Made by a program: the position numbers and the translations under genes
In this document: one piece after another, positions 8,180 through 17,793 of the stretch
How the letters are laid out: every line of letters begins with the position of its first letter
How positions within the stretch are numbered: the stretch's first letter is position 1
The notes under the pieces: generated by a model
Seen by the model: only the letters and a program-made list of their open reading frames with translations
What the model was told of the DNA's origin: nothing
Databases searched by the model: none
Assembly (NCBI RefSeq): GCF_007922615.2
Contig: NZ_CP042301.2
Span: forward strand, 2,914,001-2,978,000
Reading direction: 5' to 3'
DNA from: Nitratireductor mangrovi
GTDB lineage: Bacteria > Pseudomonadota > Alphaproteobacteria > Rhizobiales > Rhizobiaceae
DNA length: 64,000 bases

Positions 8180-8875
8180 CTATCCCGTTGCCGCGGCCAT
8201 GTCGGCGCGAAAATCCTCAAGTCGGCGCTTTTGCCGCCCGCTGTCATCGAAATTGGCTGGATCGAGCCAAGTCTCGAAGGCCCGTTTGGCCGCCGGCCAA
8301 TCCTTGTCGAGCATCGCATACCACGCAGTGTCGCGATTTTCGCCTTTGACGATCAAATGTTGGCGGAAGACACCCTCGAACGAAAAGCCGAAGCGCTCCG
8401 CAGCCCGCTTCGACGGCGCATTGCGGTCATTGCATTTCCACTCGTAGCGCCGGTAGCCGAGTTCCTCGAAAACATAACGCGCAAACAAGTAGAGCGCCTC
8501 CGTCGCCCCCGGCTTTCGCGACACCAGCGGTCCCCAGTAGATGTTGCCGATCTCGATCACGCCATTGGCGGCGTCGATGCGCATCAGCGTCTGGCGGCCG
8601 GCGACCGACCCGCTCTCCTTGTCGATGACCGCGAAGAACAGCGGATCCTCGCTTGCCGTCGCCTTGACGAGCCATGGCTGGAACTGATCGCGGCCTTCAG
8701 GCGGATAGTCCGGAAGCCAGCGAAAACGGTCACCGGCGTCCGCAACCGAGGACGCCTCGAACAAGCCGTCGCCGTGCTTTGCCGCGTCGAGCGGCTCAAG
8801 CCGCACGTAGCGGCCTTCGAGAATTTCGCGCCGGGGTAGCGGCCTTGGCGTCCAGTCTTTCAGCACCTCGTCCAC
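8180..8875 (-). CDS. GNAT acetyltransferase, RimJ/RimL type (GTG start)
   Basis: Acetyltransferase of 231 residues similar to RimJ/RimL-like proteins that acetylate protein or small-molecule amines. It contains EGRYVRLEPLDAAKHGDGLF at the start, the central IEIGNIYWGPLVSRKPGATEAL with the acetyl-CoA site and KCNDRNAPSKRAAERFGFSFEGVFRQHLIVKGENRDT, which is the family's typical C-terminal half. The frame stays open further upstream with an ATG at 9142, but that would overlap the divergent aminotransferase gene; GGAGG sits 6 bases before the GTG at 8875, which decides the start. Downstream on the same strand lies the SDR-denD operon's upstream end, 84 bases away. Confidence 0.88.
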   Translation of the reverse strand: MDEVLKDWTPRPLPRREILEGRYVRLEPLDAAKHGDGLFEASSVADAGDRFRWLPDYPPEGRDQFQPWLVKATASEDPLFFAVIDKESGSVAGRQTLMRIDAANGVIEIGNIYWGPLVSRKPGATEALYLFARYVFEELGYRRYEWKCNDRNAPSKRAAERFGFSFEGVFRQHLIVKGENRDTAWYAMLDKDWPAAKRAFETWLDPANFDDSGRQKRRLEDFRADMAAATG

Positions 8876-8956
8876 GCTTGCCCTCCAGAGTTTGACTTTT
8901 TGCGCCGATGGCTCACAAAACCGCTGGCACGAAACAGGATCAGGCAGACGCTCGCA

Positions 8957-10126
8957 ATGCTCCACACGACAAATGCCTTTGACCGCATCGGCGAGGAGAA
9001 TGCCTTCGCCGTGCTGGCGCGCGCCACCCGGCTGGCGCAACAGGGCCGCGACATTATCAATCTGGGCATCGGCCAGCCTGACTTCAGTACGCCCGAACAT
9101 ATCGTCGAGGCCGCAGTGAGGGCTCTGCGCGATGGACACCACGGCTACACGCCGGCGACCGGACTGCTGGCGACGCGCGAGGCGGTGGTCCGACGAACCT
9201 TGACGACGACAGGCGTCGAGGTCTCGCCCGAGAACGTCATGATCATGCCGGGCGGCAAGCCAACCATGTTCGCGGCGATTCTGATGTTCGGCGAGCCCGG
9301 AGCGGAAGTTCTCTATCCCGATCCCGGTTTCCCGATCTATCGCTCGATGATCGAGTTCACCGGCGCCACCCCGATCCCGGTTCCGGTGCGCGAGGAAAAC
9401 GGCTTTGCCTTCTCTGCCGAGGAAACGCTTTCACTCATCACACCGAAGACGCGGCTGTTGATCCTGAACTCGCCAGCCAACCCGACCGGTGGGGTAACGC
9501 CGCGCACGGAGATCGAAAAGCTGGCGGCCGGCCTTGTCGACTTCCCGGACGTCGCGATCCTGTCGGACGAGATCTACGACGTCATGACCTATGACGGCGA
9601 GACGCATTGCTCGCTGCTCAACTTCCCGGAACTGCGCGATCGCCTGGTGATCCTGAACGGCTGGTCGAAGACTTGGGCGATGACCGGATGGCGGATGGGC
9701 TGGTCGATCTGGCCTGACGAACTCTTCGACAAGGTCCGCAAGCTTGCGGTCAACTGCTGGTCCTGTGTCAATGCGCCGAGCCAGTTTGCCGGCATCGCCG
9801 CGATCGACGGGCCGCAGGACGAGGTCGACGCCATGCTCCGCGCCTTCGACCGCAGGCGCCAGGTCGTCGTGGAAGGGCTGAACAGCCTGCCAGGCGTGTC
9901 CTGCGTGACACCGAAGGGCGCCTTTTACGCCTTCCCGAACGTTTCCGGCACCGGCAGAAAAGCCAAGGAGCTTGCCTCGGCGCTGCTCGAGGATGCCGGC
10001 GTCGCGCTCATCGGCGGCCCGGATTTCGGCGTGCTCGGTGAAGGCTACATTCGCCTCTCCTACGCCAATTCCGAAGAAAGCATCCTGCGCGCACTGGAAC
10101 GGATTGAACAATTCCTCAGCGCGTAG
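8957..10126 (+). CDS. PLP-dependent class I/II aminotransferase
   Basis: Fold-type I aminotransferase, 389 residues from the chosen ATG. Seen directly: IINLGIGQPDF near the N-terminus, LNSPANPTGG, LSDEIYDVMTYD (Asp for the pyridine nitrogen and Tyr), the PLP lysine in NGWSKTWAMTGWRMGW and the substrate-carboxylate Arg in IRLSYA. The group resembles aspartate/aromatic aminotransferases of the AspC-like Ig subgroup. An in-frame ATG at 8900 would add 19 residues; homologues typically begin at MLHTTNAFDRIGEENAF, so 8957 is used. The substrate is not determined. A YciI gene follows 56 bases later in the same direction. Confidence 0.88.
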   Translation: MLHTTNAFDRIGEENAFAVLARATRLAQQGRDIINLGIGQPDFSTPEHIVEAAVRALRDGHHGYTPATGLLATREAVVRRTLTTTGVEVSPENVMIMPGGKPTMFAAILMFGEPGAEVLYPDPGFPIYRSMIEFTGATPIPVPVREENGFAFSAEETLSLITPKTRLLILNSPANPTGGVTPRTEIEKLAAGLVDFPDVAILSDEIYDVMTYDGETHCSLLNFPELRDRLVILNGWSKTWAMTGWRMGWSIWPDELFDKVRKLAVNCWSCVNAPSQFAGIAAIDGPQDEVDAMLRAFDRRRQVVVEGLNSLPGVSCVTPKGAFYAFPNVSGTGRKAKELASALLEDAGVALIGGPDFGVLGEGYIRLSYANSEESILRALERIEQFLSA

Positions 10127-10182
10127 TCCGGTCGCGCCTCGCTCTTGGCAGCAATCACCTCTGTCACCGCCGGAGACTGCAA

Positions 10183-10557
10183 ATGCTCTTTGCCATCCTC
10201 GCCTATCACGAAGAAGGCGCGATAACCTCGATGACCCCTGAGGAAGACGACGCGCTGATGGGGGACCTCATGAAGGTTCACGACAACATCAACGAGAAGA
10301 ACCGCCTCGGCCCCGCGGCACGTCTGGATTTGACGCGCTCCGCGATGACCTTGCGCGGGCCGGGAGAAGGCATGATTACGGACGGGCCGTTCGCCGAGAC
10401 CAAGGAACAGTTGCTTGGTTTCTACGTCATCGAATGCGATTCAGCGGACGCGGCGATCGATGCCGCCCGCCGGTTGCGGCGCGTCAACACCTCGGCTGTC
10501 TACGAAATCCGCCCTATTCCTTTCTACCTTCCCGGTGTCGCTGTCGGACAGGAATAG
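10183..10557 (+). CDS. YciI/DGPF-domain protein
   Basis: Small cytosolic protein, 124 residues, with the DGPF motif that names the family (TDGPFAETKEQLLGFYVIE). YciI-like domains adopt a ferredoxin-like dimer fold; several are linked to ECF sigma factor genes, but none is adjacent here. Function is not known for this clade. It follows the aminotransferase gene in the same direction with a short gap and may share its transcript. It ends 18 bases before the convergent SLC13 gene. Confidence 0.85.
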   Translation: MLFAILAYHEEGAITSMTPEEDDALMGDLMKVHDNINEKNRLGPAARLDLTRSAMTLRGPGEGMITDGPFAETKEQLLGFYVIECDSADAAIDAARRLRRVNTSAVYEIRPIPFYLPGVAVGQE

Positions 10558-10575
10558 CCGACGGACGGCCGCCGG

Positions 10576-12354
10576 TCAGAGATCGTAAAGATACCAGATC
10601 GCCAGGCAGGTCGCCGCGGCGATGGAGAGGTTCATCGGCAGGCCGATCTTCAGGAAATCCGTGAAGCGGTAGTTGCCGGCACCATAGACCAAGGTGTTTG
10701 TCTGGTAGCCGATCGGCGTAGCAAAGCTGGCACTGGCGCCGATCATCACCGCGATCAGGTATGGCCGCGCATCAACGCCGATCTGGGCGGCGAGTCCGAT
10801 CGCGATCGGCGCCATCAGCACGGCAACCGCATTGTTGCTGACCAGTTCCGTAAAGAGCGACGTGATCAGATAGATCACCACCAGCATCACCAGCGGCGAC
10901 GACTGGGAAAGGAGAGGCGTCAGGAAGGCGACGATGATCTGCACGGCGCCGGTGCGTTCAAGTCCAGCGCCAATGATGAGCATCGAAAAGATAAGGATCA
11001 AGATGCCGCCGTCGATCGAACTCCAGGCCTCGTCGCTGTCGATGCAGCGCAGGACGAGGATAGCGGCGACCGCCAGCATGGCAAGGATGGCGATGTCCAT
11101 CACATGGAAGGCCGCCAGCGCTACCACCGCGGCCAGCGCCAGCGCGGCCACGGGGGCCTTGCCGCGCCGATAGGGCCGGCTGCTCGGGCGGGTCACGGAG
11201 ACAAGCGCGGCGTCCTCGGTCAGCGCATCAAAATTGTCCGGCGGGCCTTCGAGCAACAGCTTGTCGGCGGGCCTCAGCTTGACGCTTTCCAGGTCCGAGC
11301 CCGGTATGTGGCGGTGACGATGGGCGCCAAGCACCCTCACACCGTATCGCCGACCGAGTGACAGGTCGGCGATGCGTTCGCCAGCAGTTCCACGGTGTGG
11401 GGCCACAACGGCCTCGACCGCGACGGTCTCGCCCGAACGTTCCTGCCCGCGACGCATGCCTACGCGCAGGCCGGATTTTTCGTTCAGCGTCAGGATTTCG
11501 GCTGCCGTACCAGCGATAATGAGTGAATCGCCTTTCTTCATTGTCAATTCCGGGACGCCGTCGCGGATGATCTCCGGACCGCTGCGAAGTCCCAGGATGC
11601 GCAGCCCCGAGCGGTTGAAATCCGCGAGCTGGCCGATTTTCTGCTGGGTGTAGCGTCCCTCCGTCCGCACCGTGACTTCCGAGAGGAACTCCGTTTGACT
11701 GCCCGGCGAGGTTTCGGCCTCGCTGCGGCGGTCGGGCAACAGGAAGCGCCCCAGCAACAGCATGACCACCGTCCCGGTCAGCGCGGCCACGATGCCGACC
11801 GGTGTCATCTCGAAGATCGAAAACGGCACCAAGCCCGCCTCGCGCGCCACGCCGTCGACGAGGATATTTGTTGAGGTACCGATCAGCGTGCACGTACCGC
11901 CCAGAATCGCCGCGTAGGAGATCGGGATCAGGAGCCGTGTCGCGGCCACATCGATCGAGCGCGCCAGCCTGAAAACGATCGGAATCAGGATCAGCACCAC
12001 GGGCGTGTTGTTCATGAAGGCGGACGCGGCGACAGTGCCTAGAAGCAAGACAGCGATCGCGGCCGCCGGCCGTTGCGCCGCATAGCTGATCACCGTGTCG
12101 GCGACAGTCTCCAGAACGCCAGTGCGGACCAAAGCGCCCGACAGCACAAACATCGCCGCGATGGTGAGCGGGGCAGCGTTCGAGAAGGCGGCGAGCGCTT
12201 CGTCGGGCGGCGTGAGGCCGAGCACGAGGAAGCCCGCTGCACCGGCGACCGCCGTCACTTCCGGCGGATAGCGCTCGACGATGAAGGCGGCGAGCAGCAC
12301 GACAAGCAAGGCCAGGGCCACATATGCCGAATATGCGCCGAACATCATTTCCAT
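10576..12354 (-). CDS. SLC13-family permease with two TrkA-C regulatory domains
   Basis: Inner-membrane transporter of 592 residues in the divalent anion:Na+ symporter (DASS/CitT-like) clan. About five hydrophobic segments at the N-terminus (including the family signature NAAPLTIAAMFVLSGALVRTG and SAFMNNTPVVLILIPI) are followed by a soluble middle part (residues ~200-390) with two TrkA-C/RCK-type ligand-binding domains, then the second transmembrane half with LVSNNAVAVLMAPIAIGLA and GASASFATPIGYQTNTLVYG. This domain order is typical of SLC13 permeases annotated for sulfate or dicarboxylates. Substrate unknown. It stands alone on its strand. Confidence 0.9.
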   Translation of the reverse strand: MEMMFGAYSAYVALALLVVLLAAFIVERYPPEVTAVAGAAGFLVLGLTPPDEALAAFSNAAPLTIAAMFVLSGALVRTGVLETVADTVISYAAQRPAAAIAVLLLGTVAASAFMNNTPVVLILIPIVFRLARSIDVAATRLLIPISYAAILGGTCTLIGTSTNILVDGVAREAGLVPFSIFEMTPVGIVAALTGTVVMLLLGRFLLPDRRSEAETSPGSQTEFLSEVTVRTEGRYTQQKIGQLADFNRSGLRILGLRSGPEIIRDGVPELTMKKGDSLIIAGTAAEILTLNEKSGLRVGMRRGQERSGETVAVEAVVAPHRGTAGERIADLSLGRRYGVRVLGAHRHRHIPGSDLESVKLRPADKLLLEGPPDNFDALTEDAALVSVTRPSSRPYRRGKAPVAALALAAVVALAAFHVMDIAILAMLAVAAILVLRCIDSDEAWSSIDGGILILIFSMLIIGAGLERTGAVQIIVAFLTPLLSQSSPLVMLVVIYLITSLFTELVSNNAVAVLMAPIAIGLAAQIGVDARPYLIAVMIGASASFATPIGYQTNTLVYGAGNYRFTDFLKIGLPMNLSIAAATCLAIWYLYDL

Positions 12355-12515
12355 AGACGGGAATGTCCCTCGCTTATGTTCCGCCGCAGTTCGACCATCG
12401 GCAAAGCCTGCCCATCAACGCTTCGCCCGATCGTACGTTCCTCATGGAAGCGCGCCTTGGCGGCCTTGTCCAAGCAAATCCGTTGAAGATGAGCGATGCT
12501 TTGGAACGGTTTTTC

Positions 12516-13271
12516 TCAACCGCGGCCGACGAATGGCATCTTCGTCGCCATGACGGTCATGAAGAGAACGTTGGCGTCCAAAGGCAGGCTTGCCATGTGG
12601 AGGACCGAACGAGCAACATTGTCGACATCCATCACCGCCTCGACCGCCACCTCGCCGCTCGCCTGCGGCACACCCTTGGCCATCGGCGCCGCCATCTCGG
12701 TCAGCGCGTTGCCGATATCGATCTGGCCGCAGGCAATGTCGAAGGGCCGGCCGTCAAGCGCCAAGGTCCGCGTCAGCCCGGTGATGGCATGTTTCGTCGT
12801 GGAGTAAGGCACAGAGCCGGGTCGCGGGGCATGCGCCGAGATTGAGCCGTTGTTGATGATGCGACCACCCATCGGCTGCTGCCGGCGCATCTGCCGGAAC
12901 GCGGCGCGCGCGCACAGGAAGGCGCCCGTCAGGTTGACGTCGACCACTGCCTGCCAGACATCGACGGGGGTTTCGTCGATCGTCGCACCCTTGGAGAACA
13001 TGCCGGCATTGTTGAACAAGAGGTCGACCCGGCCGAATGTAGCCACGGTCCTGTCGAACAGCGCGTCGACCTCCTCAGCCCTGGTGACGTCGCAAGCGAC
13101 GGCAAGCGGCTTGCCGGCCGTGTCTCCCGCAATCGCCGCGGCATCGTCGAGCAAGTTGGCACGCCGACCGGCAAGAACCGTATTCCAGCCGTCTGCAAGC
13201 AGAGCCAGCGCGACCGCCTTACCGATCCCACTGCCCGCCCCGGTGACGATCGCGACCTTGTTGCTTGCCAT
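12516..13271 (-). CDS. SDR-family NAD(P)-dependent oxidoreductase
   Basis: Classical short-chain dehydrogenase of 251 residues. Motifs: [10 protein letters not shown] for cofactor binding, NNAGM, catalytic NGSISA and YSTTK. Arg residues after beta-2 (LAGRRANL) favour NADP(H). The N-terminal start is fixed by GAGGAGG 5-6 bases before the ATG at 13271; a longer start at 13322 has no such site. The C-terminal end ([23 protein letters not shown]) is typical of a rhizobial subgroup of unknown substrate. It is divergent from a TetR gene, and that regulator may control it. Confidence 0.87.
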   Translation of the reverse strand: MASNKVAIVTGAGSGIGKAVALALLADGWNTVLAGRRANLLDDAAAIAGDTAGKPLAVACDVTRAEEVDALFDRTVATFGRVDLLFNNAGMFSKGATIDETPVDVWQAVVDVNLTGAFLCARAAFRQMRRQQPMGGRIINNGSISAHAPRPGSVPYSTTKHAITGLTRTLALDGRPFDIACGQIDIGNALTEMAAPMAKGVPQASGEVAVEAVMDVDNVARSVLHMASLPLDANVLFMTVMATKMPFVGRG

Positions 13272-13341
13272 AACGTCCTCCTCGTACCCCCTGCACATTG
13301 CAGAGGACGTGGTGGAGCGCAAGCTGTCGTGATAATGAGAA

Positions 13342-13363
13342 GGGCGGCCATTCGCGGCCGCCC
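13342..13363. repeat. GC-rich inverted repeat in SDR/TetR divergent region
   Basis: GGGCGGCC (13342-13349) and GGCCGCCC (13356-13363) form a perfect 8-bp dyad around 6 bases. No T-run follows on either strand in a useful place, and it lies upstream of both flanking genes, so an operator or transcript hairpin is more likely than a terminator. Confidence 0.4.
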
Positions 13364-13389
13364 GATCTGGACCATGCTTGGGAGGAGGA

Positions 13390-13414
13390 AAGCTGATCCG
13401 ACTGAATTCAGCTT
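13390..13414. repeat. Inverted repeat upstream of TetR gene
   Basis: AAGCTGA (13390-13396) is matched by TCAGCTT (13408-13414) with 11 bases between; the inner part contains the palindrome CTGAATTCAG. Being in the divergent promoter region of a TetR regulator and an SDR gene, it is a candidate operator, but TetR-family operators vary and no test was possible. Confidence 0.35.
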
Positions 13415-13426
13415 GCTCTCAATTGG

Positions 13427-13441
13427 TTAACAAAAACTTAA
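13427..13441. promoter_or_regulatory. Candidate CtrA box (TTAA-N7-TTAA)
   Basis: TTAA (13427-13430) and TTAA (13438-13441) are separated by exactly 7 bases, a perfect match to the consensus bound by the alphaproteobacterial cell-cycle regulator CtrA. It lies 124 bases before the TetR GTG and 156 bases from the SDR start. Such a match is uncommon in GC-rich DNA but could be chance. Confidence 0.4.
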
Positions 13442-13564
13442 TGCATGGCGGTTCATTTCGAGGCGACGTATGGGGAACGCAGACGCCGCCCATTTTGACG
13501 GTAGAAAGATTGTTCCTGCCTGTCCGCTTTGGTACTGATCCTCCGGTCACCATGGGGGAGTTTT

Positions 13565-14182
13565 GTGGCCGAAAGAGACGTTCCGCCTAAACCCGCCTAT
13601 CATCATGGCGATTTACGCAACGCGCTTCTGGTTGCCGCCGAACAGGAACTGCGGGCAAAGGGCCTGGAGCGTTTCACCTTGCGTGGCTGCGCCAAGCGTG
13701 CTGGCGTTTCCCATGCAGCACCCGCACATCATTTCGCCGATGCCACCGGACTTCTGACGGCGCTGGCGACCGAAGGCTTTCAGCGTTTCATCGCCACGCA
13801 GAGGGCAAGACAGGCGAAAGCCGCGCCCGATGCACGCAGCCAGTACGTCGCAGCCGGACTCGGCTATATCGACTTCGCGCTGGCCAATCCCGAACTCTTC
13901 CGGCTGATGTTCTCGTCGCGCCGGGCGGACTTTTCCGAACAGGAACTCGATCGGGCCAGTGCCGCTGCCTACGACCATCTGGTGGCGACTATTGGCACGT
14001 TACGCGGCGATGATCCGCGCGCGAGTCACGGACGTCAGGCAGACGTTACCGCCTCATGGGCGATCGTACACGGCCTCGCCGACCTCTTGCTTTCAGGGCG
14101 CATCCGGAGCCTCGACAGCCTCGAAGGCAGGGAACGCGACAATGCCCTCGCGGCGATCATCGCGCGCAGCCTGCCCGCATAG
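13565..14182 (+). CDS. TetR/AcrR-family regulator, WHG-type C-terminal domain (GTG start)
   Basis: Transcriptional repressor-type protein of 205 residues. Residues ~10-55 hold the TetR helix-turn-helix (YHHGDLRNALLVAAEQEL, FTLRGCAKRAGVSHAAPAHHF). The C-terminal part, with FALANPELFRLMFSS and WAIVHGLADLLLSGRI, matches the WHG/TetR_C_33 ligand-binding domain. GGGGGAG lies 4 bases before the GTG at 13565, whereas the in-frame ATG at 13529 has no ribosome site, so the GTG start is preferred. It is transcribed away from the SDR gene and probably controls it or itself; the ligand is unknown. Confidence 0.9.
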   Translation: MAERDVPPKPAYHHGDLRNALLVAAEQELRAKGLERFTLRGCAKRAGVSHAAPAHHFADATGLLTALATEGFQRFIATQRARQAKAAPDARSQYVAAGLGYIDFALANPELFRLMFSSRRADFSEQELDRASAAAYDHLVATIGTLRGDDPRASHGRQADVTASWAIVHGLADLLLSGRIRSLDSLEGRERDNALAAIIARSLPA

Positions 14183-14187
14183 GTCGC

Positions 14188-14946
14188 CTACCAGGGTGAC
14201 GCGGGACCGCCAGGTTCGGGTTTGTCGCTCGTTTCAACCGTTCCCGCCGGCTCCTTCGCCGAAGAGACCGTAGCCTCGATGTGGTCAACGAGGGCATCGG
14301 GCAGTTGCAAGCGCCCGGCCAGCATATCGAGATAACCGCGCTCGGCGCGGCTCTCCGGTTCGATCGCCAATCGTGATGCGGTGTAAAGCTCGACCCGCTG
14401 CGCCTCGGTACGAGCCGCCGACACCAGAGCATCGAGATCGACCGGATTCTTTAGTTCCGAAACAAGGAAAGCTTCCGCTTCGGCGCCGACCCCGGACAGC
14501 TTCAAGCGATCGGCGATCCGTCCGCGTTCCTCTTGGTCGATATGCCCATCGGCACGCGCCGCCGCGATCATGGCCCGCACCAGGCTGAGCGCAAATTCGG
14601 TCTCGCCCTGCGGAGCTTCTTCGGGCCGAAAACCGCTGTCGACAGGCGGTGGCAGCAATTCCGGATCCCGGGCCGCTTCCGCATCGGGCTCACCGCCACC
14701 GCGGTAGTTCTGGTAGGCCTTGTAGGCTAGTCCGGCCACGGCGGCGAGCCCGCCGACCTTAAGCGCCGTCCCGGTCAGTGCACGGCCCGCGCCGGTCCCC
14801 AGCAGGACCGCAGCAATCGCCCCCGTGGCGATCGGGTTGTCCTTGGCGAGTTGTGTCGCCTGCCCTGCCTTGTCGCGGATCGTCGACTCTGTTCCCGGGA
14901 TTTTTGTCCCGAGCAGGTCATCAAGCAGTTTCTTGGGGTCGAACAT
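14188..14946 (-). CDS. DUF533 protein with TerB-like domain (YebE-like)
   Basis: A 252-residue protein. The N-terminal ~90 residues contain a lysine/aspartate-rich start (MFDPKKLLDDLLG) and a hydrophobic stretch of small residues (NPIATGAIAAVLLGTGAG, VGGLAAVAGLAYKAY) that may associate with or cross the inner membrane. A Pro/Glu linker follows, then a TerB-like acidic helical domain (FALSLVRAMIAAARADGHIDQEERGRI), the DUF533 hallmark and similar to tellurite-resistance TerB. In E. coli YebE is an inner-membrane protein induced by envelope stress; the biochemical role is not known. It converges with the TetR gene, 5 bases apart. Confidence 0.87.
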   Translation of the reverse strand: MFDPKKLLDDLLGTKIPGTESTIRDKAGQATQLAKDNPIATGAIAAVLLGTGAGRALTGTALKVGGLAAVAGLAYKAYQNYRGGGEPDAEAARDPELLPPPVDSGFRPEEAPQGETEFALSLVRAMIAAARADGHIDQEERGRIADRLKLSGVGAEAEAFLVSELKNPVDLDALVSAARTEAQRVELYTASRLAIEPESRAERGYLDMLAGRLQLPDALVDHIEATVSSAKEPAGTVETSDKPEPGGPASPW

Positions 14947-15039
14947 GCGGCCTCCGTCTGTCAGGCGGTCGAAATATTTGCGCTGCTTTCCAGCTAGGAC
15001 GGCACACGCAACAATACAATGACTGCCTCCTCCAAGAGG

Positions 15040-15984
<945 letters not shown>

Positions 15985-16160
15985 GGGGCAATCGCCTATC
16001 GCCTCGCCCGCCAACGTGCAAGCGGGGGCGGTTTTGTCAATCCGTTCCGATGCTTGCCGGCCACATGACCTTAACGCCGATGGTCGCGGCCCCTGGCATT
16101 CGATCCACCTCCTGCAACGCACGGCGACAATGCCGGCTGCACCTCAGGAGAAGCTCAAAG

Positions 16161-17057
16161 ATGTTTTCAAGCGAAGTCATTCGATCGATCGCCGCCGCCG
16201 CGCGCGGCGCCAGGCTCGAGCCGGCGACGCTGCTGGCGATCGCCCACGTCGAGAGTGCAGGCAAGCCCTTCGCCATCGTCGGCGGAAGGCCAGAGCCGAT
16301 AATCCGGTTCGAGGGGCATTATTTCGACCGCCGACTTACGGGCGCCAAACGAGTTCAGGCGCGCGCGGCAGGGCTCGCATCCCCGAAGGCCGGCGAGGTC
16401 GCCAACCCCCGCACGCAGGCCGCCAGGTGGCAACTCTTGGCGCGCGCCGAGGAGATCGACCGCAAGGCAGCGCGCGAATCGGTCTCCTGGGGTATCGGGC
16501 AGGTCATGGGCGCGCATTGGGCATGGCTCGGCTATGCGAGCGTCGACGCGCTGGTGGAAGCCGCCCGTTCCGGCGTCGAGGGCCAGGTCACGCTGATGTT
16601 GCGCTACGTCGAAAAGGCCGGACTGCTGCCAGCACTCAAGCGACGCGACTGGAAAACGTTCGCGAAGGGTTACAACGGGCCGCAATACGCGAAGTATGCC
16701 TATGATCGAAAAATGGCTGCGGCCTACACCAGATATGCCGCCGCCAACGACGGCGAGGATACCGCGCAGGAAACGCCCGGGTCGCGCCGGCTGGCGAGAG
16801 GCATGCGCGGCACCCATGTGCTGGAACTGCAGCGGCTTCTGATCAGGGCCGGCGCCCTAATTTCGGCCGATGGGATCTTCGGGCCGCTGACCGAGCAGGC
16901 CTTGCGGTCCTTTCAGCAGCACAACGGGCTCGCCATCGATGGCATCGCCGGTCCCGAAACGATGTCGGCCTTGCGCCGGCACAAGCAGATCGCGCAACCT
17001 CCCGGGGTGTGGGCGCGCTTCCTGTCAGCGTTCGCCGCCTGGCTTGGCCGGGAATGA
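16161..17057 (+). CDS. N-acetylmuramidase (DUF3380) with peptidoglycan-binding domain
   Basis: Cell-wall hydrolase, 298 residues. Residues ~10-190 are the N-acetylmuramidase domain of phage endolysin type, with the likely catalytic Glu in AIAHVESAGKPFAI, RFEGHYFDRRL and VSWGIGQVMGAHW. Residues ~220-275 form a PG_binding_1 domain (LELQRLLIRAGAL, DGIFGPLTEQALRSFQ). There is no signal peptide, as for phage endolysins that rely on a holin. AGGAG lies 10 bases before the chosen ATG. No other phage gene is nearby, so it is a domesticated or cargo lysin rather than part of a prophage. Confidence 0.87.
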   Translation: MFSSEVIRSIAAAARGARLEPATLLAIAHVESAGKPFAIVGGRPEPIIRFEGHYFDRRLTGAKRVQARAAGLASPKAGEVANPRTQAARWQLLARAEEIDRKAARESVSWGIGQVMGAHWAWLGYASVDALVEAARSGVEGQVTLMLRYVEKAGLLPALKRRDWKTFAKGYNGPQYAKYAYDRKMAAAYTRYAAANDGEDTAQETPGSRRLARGMRGTHVLELQRLLIRAGALISADGIFGPLTEQALRSFQQHNGLAIDGIAGPETMSALRRHKQIAQPPGVWARFLSAFAAWLGRE

Positions 17058-17132
17058 TTTCGCGGCGGCGGCTTCTGGTTTGGCGGACGATCGTTTATAC
17101 CGCGCCTGGATCAGGAACCGAGTGAGCCGCCA

Positions 17133-17777
17133 ATGCCCCAGAAAGCCGACAAGCTGCTGCCCGTGCTGACCGGGCAGCCCGTCATCCCGGTGCTGAAAAT
17201 CCAACGGGCCGCCGATGCCGTGCCTTTGGCCCGCGCACTGGCCGCCGGCGGCCTGCCGGCCATCGAGATCACTCTACGCACTGCGGAAGCGATCGATGCA
17301 ATAAGGCTTGCCGCGTCGGAAGTACCCGAAGCGATTGTCGGCGCCGGCACGATCCTCACGGCACGCCACTTCGACCAGGCGAGACGCGCCGGGGCGCGCT
17401 TCATCGTCAGCCCCGGCACGACACAAGAACTGCTCGATGCGGCTCGCTCAACCGATGTCCCGTTGCTGCCGGGGGCAACGACCCCGAGCGAGGTCATGGC
17501 GGCGGCTGAGGAGGGCTACAAGATCCTGAAGTTTTTTCCTGCCGAGCAGTCGGGCGGCGTTGCCTTCCTGAAAGCGCTGTCGTCGCCGCTGGCGGGCACC
17601 CGCTTCTGTCCAACGGGCGGCGTTACCCCGCAAAACGCGAGCGCCTATCTGTCGCTGCCCAACGTGATCTGTGTGGGAGGCTCCTGGGTCGCCCCTGACA
17701 ATCTCGTTGACGAGGGCGAGTGGGGCGCCATCACGGCGCTTGCGCGCGAAGCGGCGGCGCTGGCACCGGCAAGGTAG
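17133..17777 (+). CDS. eda: 2-dehydro-3-deoxy-phosphogluconate aldolase
   Basis: Class I aldolase of 214 residues that splits KDPG into pyruvate and glyceraldehyde 3-phosphate in the Entner-Doudoroff pathway; many family members also act on 4-hydroxy-2-oxoglutarate. Key residues are visible: Glu in AIEITLRT, the Arg/phosphate region, Schiff-base Lys in YKILKFFPAEQSGG, and the phosphate loop CPTGGV. The length is normal. The gene follows the muramidase gene by 75 bases and converges with the DUF882 gene; edd is not in the window. Confidence 0.93.
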   Translation: MPQKADKLLPVLTGQPVIPVLKIQRAADAVPLARALAAGGLPAIEITLRTAEAIDAIRLAASEVPEAIVGAGTILTARHFDQARRAGARFIVSPGTTQELLDAARSTDVPLLPGATTPSEVMAAAEEGYKILKFFPAEQSGGVAFLKALSSPLAGTRFCPTGGVTPQNASAYLSLPNVICVGGSWVAPDNLVDEGEWGAITALAREAAALAPAR

Positions 17778-17793
17778 GAGACTGGGTTCGGGC

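Noticed and set aside
16161..17057. Prophage region around the endolysin-like muramidase
   Set aside because: No phage structural, integrase or holin genes nearby; both neighbours are ordinary metabolic genes.
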